DNA of 64,000 nucleotides from Hypholoma sublateritium FD-334 SS-4. Its lineage: Eukaryota > Basidiomycota > Agaricomycetes > Agaricales > Strophariaceae. The stretch lies in NCBI GenBank assembly GCA_000827495.1, contig KN817572.1:62001-126000 (forward strand), given 5' to 3'. This document shows, piece by piece, positions 26,401 through 36,057 of this stretch (position 1 is the first letter of the stretch; each line of letters starts with the position of its first letter). A program made the position numbers and the translations under genes. The notes under the pieces are model-generated. The model did no database searches, was not told where the DNA came from, and worked only from the letters and a program-made list of their open reading frames with translations.

Positions 26401-26826
26401 GATCGACGCGCTGATGAGGTACGAGTACACCTTGCCGAGCTACACACACATACAACAACCCGCATCAGCGCGCGCGCGCGCCGTATCATTGTCCAAACGA
26501 CGCACCGTGGTCTTCGGCTGCTTGCCGCCGTCGGGGATGCTCACGACGGGCCCGCCGAGGTCGAACGCGCTCGCGCCCGCGTGCGCGCGCTCGAGCTCCT
26601 CGTAGTGGCCCATCTCCGCGTCCTTCTTTCCCCAGCCCGGGCGGCGCAGCTTGTTCGCGCTGCCCCCCGGGCTCGGGGAGGCGCCGCCGTCGGGCGGCGG
26701 GCCCGGGCTCGCCGGGTGGTGGTGCGGGACGGGCATCGCGGGGTAGCTGCCCGTGTGCAGGAGCGGCGCGTGCCCCGAAGCGCTCTCGAAGGACTGTTGC
26801 GGGGGGCGTTGCGGTGGGTAGGACAT
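23402..26826 (-). CDS. Mechanosensitive channel of the MscS family with EF-hand
   Basis: Membrane channel gated by tension, related to fungal Msy1/Msy2, which sit in the endoplasmic reticulum and control calcium after hypo-osmotic shock. The start at 26,826 (MSYPPQRPPQQSFESAS) opens a long Pro/Gly-rich cytosolic tail. Next are membrane helices (ILFVLPILGIVWIPGIL; RLIWWSVWLSVVWGG; YVALFAWSIAVYVSFQPL; ILFAIVICATLLLFEKFA). A soluble part contains one canonical EF-hand loop, DKDGNGDASREEME (about 25,060). The MscS core follows: LIGGSLQEVLTSIIFLFIKH, PFDVGDRVMI, then VFLDANNGVVQAPNNQLNT and a beta domain. A final exon gives a 54-residue Ser/Gly-rich tail ending VFEVRPR. Base composition is much more GC-rich than in the genes to the left. 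Dense introns make some junctions approximate. Confidence 0.9.
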
Positions 26827-28157
26827 GGCGCTGTCGCTGGTATTCTGCGGCTGAGGTTGCTAAATAGTGGGATGTGTGTCGTCGAGGACGAGAAAAATGC
26901 GCTGGGCAAGCCAAACTTCCCGGGGAAACTGGCAGAAGGAGAAAACTGATAAGCAAAGCAAGAACTCTCAGTCAGTCAGTCGACGTGGCGCGCAGCTTTC
27001 CAACCGCGAGTGGAAACGGGACGAACACGAAGGGACAAGCGCAGGTGTCGTCCGAGCGCAGGAGGCGGTGGGTGTTCGAGCTCAAGTTGGGTGGCAAGGC
27101 CAATGCTGCTGGTTGGTTGTGCGGTGCAGGGCCCGGCTAAATCCTGGACCTGATGGTGTAACACAATTGCCACCGAGGCGGAGTCGGGGCCAGCTCGGAG
27201 GCGACGCGCACCGGCGCACGGGCTCGCCGCGCCGCCGCCTTCTCGATCGCGCACGCACGCGGGGCGCGTGGTGTCCACCGGCGGCAGCGCCTCAAGTACT
27301 TACTTGTCCAGCCAATGGAAGCGCGGTGTATATGTAATGCCCCTGATTCGCGCGGCTTCTCCCAAAGCACTTAGGCGCGCCGCAGGCTAATGTGCGCGCG
27401 CGAGAATGCCGGGCGGCGACGGTTTGTGTCAATCTGGACGCGTCGTTCCGCCGGGCGGCGGTGCGCTTCTGCGGTAGCATCGCGTAAGTATGCGCGGGCG
27501 AGCGATGCGACGCTGATCTTTAGTAACACGTCGAATGAATGATATGATGCCGCCGTATCCTTGCACGCTATTTCACGAAAAAACCAGCCTGCGTTACCAC
27601 TCCACTGCGCGACGTGCCATATGGCGCGCATGAGATAGGCAGCAACACCCGGCGCACAATGATTGTGCATGGAGCGTGCGTGGAGCAGCCAGTGCCCGTT
27701 ATAATTAACCACCAGGCTTGCCGACGCATCATATCATAATTAAATCCCCGTTCCTTGGAGTGGGTCGGGACGCCAAGTTGCTCCGCGCTGCGCCCGCCAG
27801 CCCGTGCCACGGGGACAGGCAAAGCCACCTAAAGCCACGGGCGCCAACAGCCACCCCAAAGCCGAGGGCCCGACACACAATCCCGCACCTCACTCGCGCT
27901 GCTGCTCTCGAACTTGCAGGCGCCTGGCGCTGCTCAGCCCCCTCGGAGGCGCGAGCGACGTCCCCTGGAGCGATGCGGCGCGTTGCGTTGGCCGGCGCAG
28001 GCAGTAACAGTGCACCGCGGCCTGCCTGCTCGCTTGTACCTCCTCGGCGTGTGCGTGGACAAGTCTGATTAAGCCATACCGCAGCGCGTCACAGACGCAC
28101 AAAACTACCTACATTAAATATCTAGCCATTAATTATTCCGTGGGTATAAGGGGCGTG
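26827..28157. other. 1.3 kb GC-rich spacer, no gene seen
   Basis: Upstream of the channel gene and downstream of the syntaxin gene. Several reading frames are open on both strands only because the DNA is GC-rich and poor in stop codons; their products are Arg/Ala/Pro-rich without domains. A short CAGT-type repeat lies near 26,970. No RNA gene or repeat family was recognised. Confidence 0.5.
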
Positions 28158-29488
28158 TCATGTCCGTGGCGGTCTGGGGAGCATAAACTTGGGCGATCGG
28201 CGCAGGATCGGCGCGGCCGTCTCTGACGGGACCGGCGGCAGCGGCGGCGCGGCGTGCCTTTTGGGCTTGAAGACGAGGACGAGGATGAGGCCGACGATGA
28301 TGAGGAGTAGCAGGAAGATACACTTGCGGCGGCCGGTGTTCTTCTGGTACCTGCGGATAGGGTGAGCACACGGTCGTCCGCGGGGATAAGCACGCACCCA
28401 GTGGCGACGGTGAGCTCCTTGACGGCGTCCTCCATGTGGACGGCGGTCTGCTCGATGTTGTACTCGACGCTGTCGAGCAGGGTGCCCTGGTCGATGACGA
28501 GCACGGAGAGGTCCTTGAAGAGCTCGGCGAGGGCGGCGATGGAGTTTGCAATGTCGGCGAGCTCCCTGTCGCGGGTGCGCAGCTCGCTGGAGGGGTCCGC
28601 GTGCAGCAGGGACTGGGACTGGGACATGCTCTGGGCGCGCGTGTGGGACTGGAGAACCGGATGAGGGTGATAAGATAGGCGAGAAGGGGGGGTGCTTACG
28701 GCTGCGAGGATATCGTCATCGACAGCGGACATGCCGTCGGAGCCCTTGAGGGAGATGGCGCCGGAGGCGAGCAGGAGATCCTGGTTTTTGGTCGCATGAC
28801 CCTGCAGCGCTGGAGAGGGGGCGGGCGCGTGACGCAATGAGCGATGGGGTTAGGAAAGAAGCAAGCGATCGGGACTAACTGTCCATGTATACGCGCTGTT
28901 TTTTGCGGAACGAGGCAGAGAGATCCTGGACCTTTGCGGCGAGGGCCCGCTGGAGATTCTTGGCCGCGTGTGCGCCGCGCGCGGGGGAATCTGGGGGGAA
29001 GGAGTGGGGCTGGGTGTTTATGCGCTGGATGAGGGTCTGGCAGGTGCGAAAGTGCTGTGACGGAGGGGGTGGGGTGAGGTGTGCGGGGGTGACGGGGTGG
29101 CGAGACGGACCTTTGTGATGGCAGTGGTGAGGTGCTCGATCTCGCGTTCTTCCTGGGAGCGGTCAGCAAAACCGGGAAGAACATGCTTCGCGTGCAGCCT
29201 GTCGAGGGCCGAGACTGGGATGAATGGACATGTGAGCGGGGCCTGGCGGAGGGGAAATTAACGGACTGTTGGATTGGGTGGCCGCGAGGAGGTCTTCTAC
29301 TTGGTCCGAGATGTCGACCCTATGGGATGTGAGATGCGCCAAGGGGAACGACGGGGGACGGACCAGGGCGGGGGGAGGGCGGCGACGGCGGGGGCGGCGA
29401 TGAGGGGGCCGTGCTCGTCGTCGTCGTAGCGGGGGGGGCGGGAGTCGCGGAAGGAGAGGAAAAGGCCTGTGCGGGAGCGGGTGGACAT
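28158..29488 (-). CDS. TLG2: Qa-SNARE, Tlg2/syntaxin-16 type
   Basis: Target-membrane SNARE of the trans-Golgi/endosome, used for retrograde transport from endosomes. The start MSTRSRTGLFLSFRDSRPPR at 29,488 matches the short N-terminal motif of Tlg2/syntaxin-16, which binds the Sec1-like protein Vps45. The following exons give a linker with an Ala-rich stretch and a Habc-like region. The SNARE helix runs from about RDRELADIANSIAALAELFK through LVIDQGTLLDSVEYNIEQ, with the zero-layer Gln in VIDQG. A membrane anchor CIFLLLLIIVGLILVLVF follows after the basic GRRK. Unusually for a tail-anchored SNARE, about 33 residues follow the anchor (KPKRHAAPP to PRPPRT), as also seen in yeast Tlg2, which has a lumenal tail. 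The intron before YQKNTG removes the anchor-proximal junction cleanly. Confidence 0.88.
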
Positions 29489-29553
29489 GGTGAGAGGGGT
29501 GCGTGCCTTGTTTGGGCGGATAAAAGGCGCGGATCCGGCTGAGCTCCCCAGCA
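29489..29553. promoter_or_regulatory. 65-base divergent spacer between TLG2 and a cysteine-rich gene
   Basis: Only 65 bases lie between the two divergent start codons. A GC-rich core without TATA box must drive both genes, or the promoters must reach into the opposite coding region. Confidence 0.5.
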
Positions 29554-29891
29554 ATGTGTCGCCTCCACACGTCCGTGCATTTCTCCGCCGCCCCGCGCCC
29601 TACTGACGTCCCGCAGCGAAGGCACGCAGCACGGCTGCGGGCACTACATCATCACGAAAAAGCTGCGCAAGGACGACTGCGACAGCCGGTTCTGCATCTT
29701 CTCCGCCCGCCATCCGCGCGCCGACTGCCCGTCGTGCCCGCACTGCACCCGCGTACGTCCGTCGCTGCTGTGCTGGCCGCCGCTGACGTGCGTAGTATCT
29801 GGGCCCCGACGCATCCGAGACGATCACCCTGCGCACGGCCGCCTTCTGCCGCGAGTGCGAGTACTGGTTCCACGGCCCTGGCCGCCGCTGA
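29554..29891 (+). CDS. Small nine-cysteine protein, function unknown
   Basis: An 82-residue protein from three exons: 29554-29570 (17 bases), 29617-29752 and 29796-29891. The first donor is GTCCGT, which is weak; the second is GTACGT. The splice frames fit and give MCRLHTEGTQHGCGHYIITK, then DDCDSRFC, ADCPSCPHC and FCRECEYWF. Cysteines fall at residues 2, 13, 27, 32, 43, 46, 49, 69 and 72, with His at 15, 38 and 48, which suggests two zinc sites rather than disulfides, since there is no signal peptide. I recall similar short proteins annotated as hypothetical in agaricomycetes, but no function. It shares a 65-base upstream spacer with TLG2, and its stop lies 26 bases from the NAR1 stop on the other strand. 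Confidence 0.72.
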
Positions 29892-29917
29892 TGTATATTA
29901 CACTGTACTACCATAAT

Positions 29918-31813
29918 CTACCATTTGACCGCCAGCCCCACCACGTCGCTCTCCACCGCCGCGTACCCCGTCCGCAGCGCCCGCCGCCCCAGCGCACCCC
30001 GCACCCGCCCCGCATGATCCGCCCGCGCCTCCAGGTACGTCTGCTCGTCGCGCCAGTACGTCGCCTCCACCGTCCGCGTCCACTCCCGGTCCCCCCACTT
30101 CCCGCTCGGCATCCCGTCGCCCCAGTCGCGCTCGTGCCCCTCCGCGTCCCGCGCCGGCTTCAGCTGCCCCCCGCCGTTCACGCAGCCGCCGGGGCACGCC
30201 ATCACCTCCACATAGTCGTACTTGCTCTCCTCCCCCTTCGCCCCATTTCTGACCCGTGCGGCTAGCCGGCCCGCAGCCCCACCCCCCGTCCGCACCCCGC
30301 GCTCCTTCCCCACCTTGCGCACGATGTTCTGCAGGTTCCGGAACCCGTAGCACTTGGCCCCCTTGAACACAGTCCGCCCCCCTTCCGTAAGCGTGTATTC
30401 TTCGTAGTCTGCGTTGCGGACCATCTTCACCGCGAGCTCCAGCGGCGTATCGGAGCTTGCCCGCACATGCGCCATGATCGCGTGCAGATACGACCCGGAC
30501 GACGTCCCCGGGTGCTGTATCAGCTCCGGTATATCCGCGCTTACAGCACCCGCGTCGCGCTCCCCGGGCACCGCCAGTCCCAGATCCCACCCCTTCTCGC
30601 GCATGAGCAGCTCCAGCTCCCCCGTCGTGATCACGCAGTCCACGTCCCGCGTCGCGTACGCCTCGTCGTAAAAGTCCTTGCGCGACGCCTCCAGCTTCTT
30701 GTCGTAGCACGGCATCACCGTGACGTGATACACCCCGTCCGGGCTGCGCAGATCAGTCAGCCGCCCTAGAATAGATAGTAGATGTCGCACCTGCGCCCCC
30801 ACTTGGGGCCCAGCCACGCCTTCACGAGCGTGCCCATCACCTGCTGCGGGCTCTTCGTCTGCGCGATGAACGGCAGCATCTCCGCGTGCGCCTTCTCCGC
30901 GTAGCAGATCCACCCAGGGCACGCGCTCGCCAGCATCGGCAGCGCGCCCTCCGCCTCCCCCGTCGCCGCCGCGGCGCGCCGCTCGTCGAACTCCGCGACG
31001 TGCTCGCGCAGCGCGAGCTCCCGTGCGAACGTCGTGTCGAACACATGCGCGAACCCGAGCGCCGTGCGCGCGAACGCCTGCACGCGGCGCAGCACTTGGC
31101 GCGGCGTCACCTCGGCGCCGCCGGCCGCGGAGGAGGAGGACGCGGCGCCGGCGTTGAGCGCCGCGGCGAGCGACGCGAGCGACTGCGGGGCGATGGAGAG
31201 CACGGGCACGCGCCGCGCGGAGGCGTCGGGCAGCGCGGCGTCCGCCGCGAGCGCCGCGAGCACCTCCGTGTGCGACTGCAGCGTGATGAGCACGGACTCG
31301 GCGGACGTGATGCACCCGCTGCGCGGCCGTTAGGTGCGCCATGGGAGATAAATAATGAACCGACGCACCTGCATGCGAGACAGTCGTTCAGGCTGATCTG
31401 CGCCTGGTGCAGCTTGTTGCTTGGGGCGGGCGCAGAGGTGGCTGTGGGCGCGGGGTCGGACGAGACCTCGTAGTACGCCCCGCTCGCGTCGATGTGGATC
31501 TCAGTCTGCACGGGCCACCAGCGTCAGCACTCGGGGCGCACGGCGGCAGTAAGCACTCACCGACGCCGCACCCGCCACGGCGCGCGCTCTCTCCGCCGCC
31601 GACGGGGCGTTCGCCTGCTCCACGGGCTTGATGCACGCCTGTGCGGGCGTAATGAAGTCGTTCAGGTCCGTGAGCGTCTGCGTCCATTCATCCGTTCACA
31701 AAGGGCGGTCCAGGCGCACAGGCAGGCGGCAGGTCGAGCGGGGCGGGCGGAGAGGCATGAGCAGGCGCCGTATGCAGGAGAGAGCGACGTACGAGGGCTC
31801 CAGAGAAGGCCAT
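29918..31813 (-). CDS. NAR1: Cytosolic Fe-S assembly factor NAR1 (iron-only hydrogenase-like)
   Basis: Component of the cytosolic iron-sulfur assembly pathway that links the early scaffold to the targeting complex. It looks like an iron-only hydrogenase but is not one. The first exon gives MAFSGAL and joins TLTDLNDFITPAQACIKP, the family N-terminus. The N-terminal cluster ligands are C in QACIKP and NDCLACSGC, the latter completed across an intron at 31,380. H-cluster-type cysteines are in LASACPGWICYAEK, VMPCYDKKLEASR and VMACPGGCVNGGGQ. The sequence ends GLAVKW: a C-terminal Trp is typical of Nar1 and is used as a targeting signal. The gene is extremely GC-rich, with Ala/Arg expansion in a loop (AAAATGEAEGA). 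It is convergent with the cysteine-rich gene. Confidence 0.95.
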
Positions 31814-32171
31814 GGGTGGTCGTGGCTGGGTGGGAGTTGTGTAGGGTTTCGCGAGTGTGGAAACTGTCGGCGCAGAATAAATAGTTGCGAGAGCGGAGCA
31901 AGTTCTAGTGCAGCCGCGGCTTAGGAAGCACCCTCAATTTTGGGGACCAATGGCGTGCGCCCAATTCGCGGATTAGATTAGATAAGATCGAGTCATCCAT
32001 ACGCGGTGGCACGACAGGAGGGTTCTCACTGCTCTGTCCTTTCTCAAGGCGAATAATTCCACAATCTAATTAATACAGAGGTAGTGCGTGTGCGTGAAAC
32101 GACAGTGGGTATACAGGGCCTGATACTATACATTCCGCTGTGATGGTAGGTATAAAGTCCAGTGGCTTTTA
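31814..32171. other. Spacer between NAR1 start and PL14-like gene end
   Basis: 358 bases, distinctly less GC-rich than the genes on each side, holding the NAR1 promoter and the 3' end of the lyase-like gene. No reading frame or repeat is apparent. Confidence 0.4.
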
Positions 32172-33472
32172 TTAAACCCAGACGAAAGTTGCTAGAACGA
32201 CTATCAGCAAGCTCAGACCCAGGGTCAGCGACGACCTGTGCGTTGGCGGTGCATTATTGACCAACGAGCCGGTCAAGTTTGATGGCGATGAGCTGCCCCA
32301 GAGTTGCACGTTTCGGAAGAATGTGTGAGTAGTGACGGGGGTAGCCCAGCTGGTGTCCGAGCCTAAAGCAGGTGTCAATTCGATACTCAAACAACAAAAC
32401 GAAGCCAATTTACCTCCAAAGAATGTTCTAAACGCATAGATTAATATCGTGTTGTATGAAATAATAATAAGTGCTCACGAGAAATAGAATCCATTGGCGA
32501 CAACTGAATCACTGGCCCGGATTTGCAAACCTGTTTGCTGCGCCGCAAGTACATCGTTAAAGCTAAAACGCCAAGTTCGTTCACTGGCAATCAACAAACG
32601 TGGCCGCCGACTTACTAGAGGGTGATGTGTCCATTAGCTACATCGGGCGGGTTATTGAGCTGCACGAGCTGAGTAATGCGCATCCATCTGGTAACGATCA
32701 GCGGGACAACAAAAAAAAGTGGCGCGCCACATACTGCCCGCTGGTAAAGGTGAAGGTGCCCCGGTCGATGGAGATACCGAAATCCGAGTTACAGATAATG
32801 GACGACTCGGAACACAGGTTATTAGGCGTCGGGATGTACGCATAGACTGCGACAGAAAGTATGAACACAAGTCAGTCAGGGCGGGCAGTAGAATCACGCA
32901 CTCTCGCCGGCGCCAGCCTTCCGCCACATGAGGCGCGAGCTGAAGCAGTCGAGCCCATCGGCCTTGTTTCCGCCTGAACATCCAGTCGAATTAAGCCCGC
33001 CGCGCAGCCCGGGCAGCTTGCCGCCCTTGACCCAGTCGAAGCCCGCGTCGAAGGCGATCTCGTACGAGACCATCATCGAGTTGAAGCTCGAGCCGTCCGT
33101 CGTGTTCCACAGCGAGTAGAACTGCACGCCGCCCGTGTCGTGCGAGAAACTGCCCTCGGGGTACGTGATCTGCATGACGGGCCCGGAGGTGTTGCTCACG
33201 GAGACGCCGCCCGCAGGCTTGTCCGGGAACGGGTCCGCGACGAAGGCGATATTCTCGGGCCCGTCCTGGATGCGCGCTTTGTTAAGCCCCCATTGCGACA
33301 CGAGGAGATTTTGGGCGTCGGTGCTCGACTGCGTGGAGGTGGGGAAGGGTAAGGTTGTGCTAGTTGCGAGGCCGAACTGGGCGGCCGCCGACGCCGCGGC
33401 GATTTGGGTAGCTTGTGCGATGTGGAAGAGCGAGAGAAGAATAAGAAGGGCGGGGCCGGCGGGGGGGAACAT
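32172..33472 (-). CDS. Secreted PL14-like polysaccharide lyase with C-terminal anchor
   Basis: Resembles fungal polysaccharide lyase family 14 (alginate or glucuronan lyase-like) proteins. The start at 33,472 gives MFPPAGPALLILLSLFHIAQ, a signal peptide with cleavage likely after the following Ala-Thr. The catalytic beta-jelly-roll region includes YEIAFDAGFDWVKGGKLPGL followed by RGG, the family hallmark, and later QLWGSS. Cysteines in GCSGGNKADGLDC may form a disulfide. The C-terminus ends in a hydrophobic run SLTLGLSLLIVVLATFVWV with no basic residues behind it, preceded by Asn/Ser, which is what a GPI-anchor signal looks like; a simple membrane anchor is the alternative. Middle exons contain short introns. 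True substrate (glucuronan, wall uronides) cannot be told. Divergent from the transporter gene, 260 bases between starts. Confidence 0.78.
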
Positions 33473-33732
33473 ATCTGCGCGGGAAGGAGGACAACTGGCC
33501 AGCGTCGTCGTGGTGAGTGAGTATCCCGCAGTGTCAGCTCGTGCCGACCTTGTTTTTAGGAGACGCCGGATCGCATTTGTCCGTGTTTTCCTACGCTGCC
33601 TGCGCGTGGCTGTGCCAGGGGCAGGGCACACATTGCCGTCAGTCGCTCGCTCATTTGCCAACACATTCCTGACGACTATTTTCTGCTGACCGTGCGCTGA
33701 CCTCGATGTTCTGCTCATAATAATATTCTACC

Positions 33733-35922
33733 ATGTTTAAACAATCTTCGCGCTCAGGGACCGGTGCCGCCCAGGACACAGACGAACACAGACAGCCCCT
33801 CCTAGCTCCGGACGAGAATCGGGATCATGCGCCCCACACATTATTCACGGCCGGCGACGACTCGGACGATGACCTAGAGGACACAAGCGCCCTTGTCACT
33901 CCCAAGACGGCCAGGGGGACGCATTCCGTTTCTTTCAGCGACGAAGTCCAAGTCAGGATTCTGGCGCCGAATTTGCGGTCTACTACATCGAGTCGTGAAA
34001 CACGTCAGTAGTCTTCTTTCCATCCATGTGTGCCACATACCTTACCCCTTTCCAGAATTCGAACAGGACTCCGACGATCTCGATGACGAGGCCATACGCG
34101 AACTGGAGAGCGCGACCGTCACACCTCGGCACCAGCGCGACAGGCAGATGCCTCTCCTCGTGGGCCTATTCGAATCCTCTGCTTCGCGCCGAAGTTCGGA
34201 GTCATTCCCACTGAACGGACGGGCGAATGGGAACGGTGCTGTCAATGACGAAGACCCCGTAGACCTGGATGAAATTGCCGCGAAGCGGACCGCGGGAGGT
34301 GGCATGCTTGATTCTATTGCGAACATGGCCAATTCAATATTGGGTGCCGGTATGTCTATTGCCGCTAACTCAAAAATCCATATTTATGTCCACTCACAGG
34401 TATTATTGGTACGCCCGGATCCTGAGTTTCTTTCCTCGTTGGCTCACCAAAGATCATGGACAGGGCTACCATATGCAATCCGTCAAGCTGGCTTCTTCAC
34501 GGGTCTATTCCTCCTTATCGTGCTATGTGCTGTGACAGACTGGACCATCCGCCTCATTGTCATTAACGCAAAGCTGAGCGGTGGCCGTTCGTACATCGAC
34601 ATCATGACTACCTGCTACGGCTCCAGCGGCCGTGCGGCCGTGTCCTTCTTTCAGTTCGCATTTGCCTTTGGAGGTCAGTCCCTTTCCACCCCCCTTTCAC
34701 ATAGCATATTCACGCTATGGTCTAGGCATGTGCGCATTTGGCATTATCATCGGCGATACACTCCCTCAAGTTTTCCGGTCTCTATTCCCCACACTACCTA
34801 CGATACCCATACTCAAGCTTTTCGCAAACCGCCAGTTCGTGATTGCGTTCTGCACGATTTTCTTCTCGTACCCCCTTTCGCTCTATCGCGACATCCACAA
34901 ACTCGCGCGCGCGTCGGGATTAGCTCTTGTCGGCATGGTCATCATCGTTTTCGCAGTGTTAATAGAAGGCCCTCATGTGCCTCCGGTTTTGAAGGGCACC
35001 CAAGAAGGCAAATTCTCAATAATTGCTCCGGGCGTCTTCCAGGCCATCGGCGTCATCAGTTTTGCGTTCGGTAAATCCTTTTATCCCTTTGCTCCGTTGG
35101 CCCTGCAATAACCTTGCGCACACAGTCTGCCATCATAACTCTCTTTTAATCTATGGAAGTCTGCGCACTCCAACACTAGACCGCTTTGCAAAAGTGACAC
35201 ACGTATCCACTTTTATCTCACTCGTTTCCTGCTTGACCCTCGCCATCTCGGCGTACATAGTCTTCACTGACAAAACCCAGGGAAACATACTGAACAACTT
35301 CCCACAAGTGAGGCCTTTGTGAACTCACCTAATTGAATTTTGCGTCTAAACGGTCTTTCTTCTATCTCGTTTTAGAACGACATGCTGATCAACGTAGCGC
35401 GATTCGCCTTTGGTCTAAATATGTTCACGACCCTTCCGTTGGAACTGTTTGTCTGCAGAGAAGTCAGTCGAAAAGTGCCTGAGCTGCTAACCCTTATCTG
35501 CTGGCTAACTATTACACGTCAGGTGGTCGAACAATACTTCTTTCCTCACGAACCTTATAACTTTCAGCGGCATCTGTTCTTCACAACGACAATCCTATAC
35601 GCGTCCATGCTTTGTGTGTTTGATGCATCTCTGACAGATTTATTCCAAGCTGACTTTCCTTCTCTTCCCAGTGGCATTGGTAACCTGTGATCTGGGAGTC
35701 ATGCTAGAGGTAACGGGCGGCGTATCTGCCACGACGTTAGCGTATATCTTCCCGGCAGTATGCTACATCAAACTTATCGACAAAAAGCTGCCGTGGCACA
35801 GCTCCGCCAAACTGCCCGCCGTGCTATGCGCCTCATTCGGCGTAATCGTCACCGTCCTGTCGCTATTCCTCGCTCTTAGGAAATCGTGGACCCCCGAGGG
35901 AGCGCCGCGAATGTGCGTATAG
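33733..35922 (+). CDS. Amino acid transporter, AVT/SLC38 type
   Basis: Multi-helix amino acid/auxin permease family member, closest in style to vacuolar Avt5-7 exporters. The N-terminal tail (start MFKQSSRSGTGAAQD) is long, acidic and Ser-rich, with DDSDDDLEDTSALVTPK and, after an intron, EQDSDDLDDEAIRELESA. The permease begins with MLDSIANMANSILGAGIIG and LPYAIRQAGFFTGLFLLIV, the family signature for helix 1. Helices continue through SYIDIMTTCYG, FGIIIGDTLPQVF, FFSYPLSLYRDIHKLARAS, FNLFT-like FGLNMFTTLPLELFVCREV, and ILYASMLVALVTCDLGVMLE to the final LCASFGVIVTVLSLFLALRK. About nine short introns. Convergent with ERG8, 135 bases between stop codons. Vacuolar location is inferred from the subfamily only. 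Confidence 0.9.
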
Positions 35923-36057
35923 TCGAGCAAGTGGAACTGTTGTGGAGCAGATCGGTTCGGACTCAGTGGTGTACATTAGCGCTATTCTAGATCGGCAACA
36001 AGATGGACCATGTATATAGGATGGCATTGTAATTATTAATCTTCACGGGTAGCGTAT

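Noticed and set aside
27718..28068. Plus-strand frame of 116 codons in the GC-rich spacer
   Set aside because: Ala/Arg/Pro-rich composition typical of chance frames in GC-rich DNA.
29918..31473. Very long open frames on both strands across NAR1, including Arg-rich plus-strand frames at 29,855-30,265 and 30,886-31,473
   Set aside because: They arise from GC-rich DNA that lacks stop codons. Only the minus-strand spliced frame has conserved NAR1 motifs.
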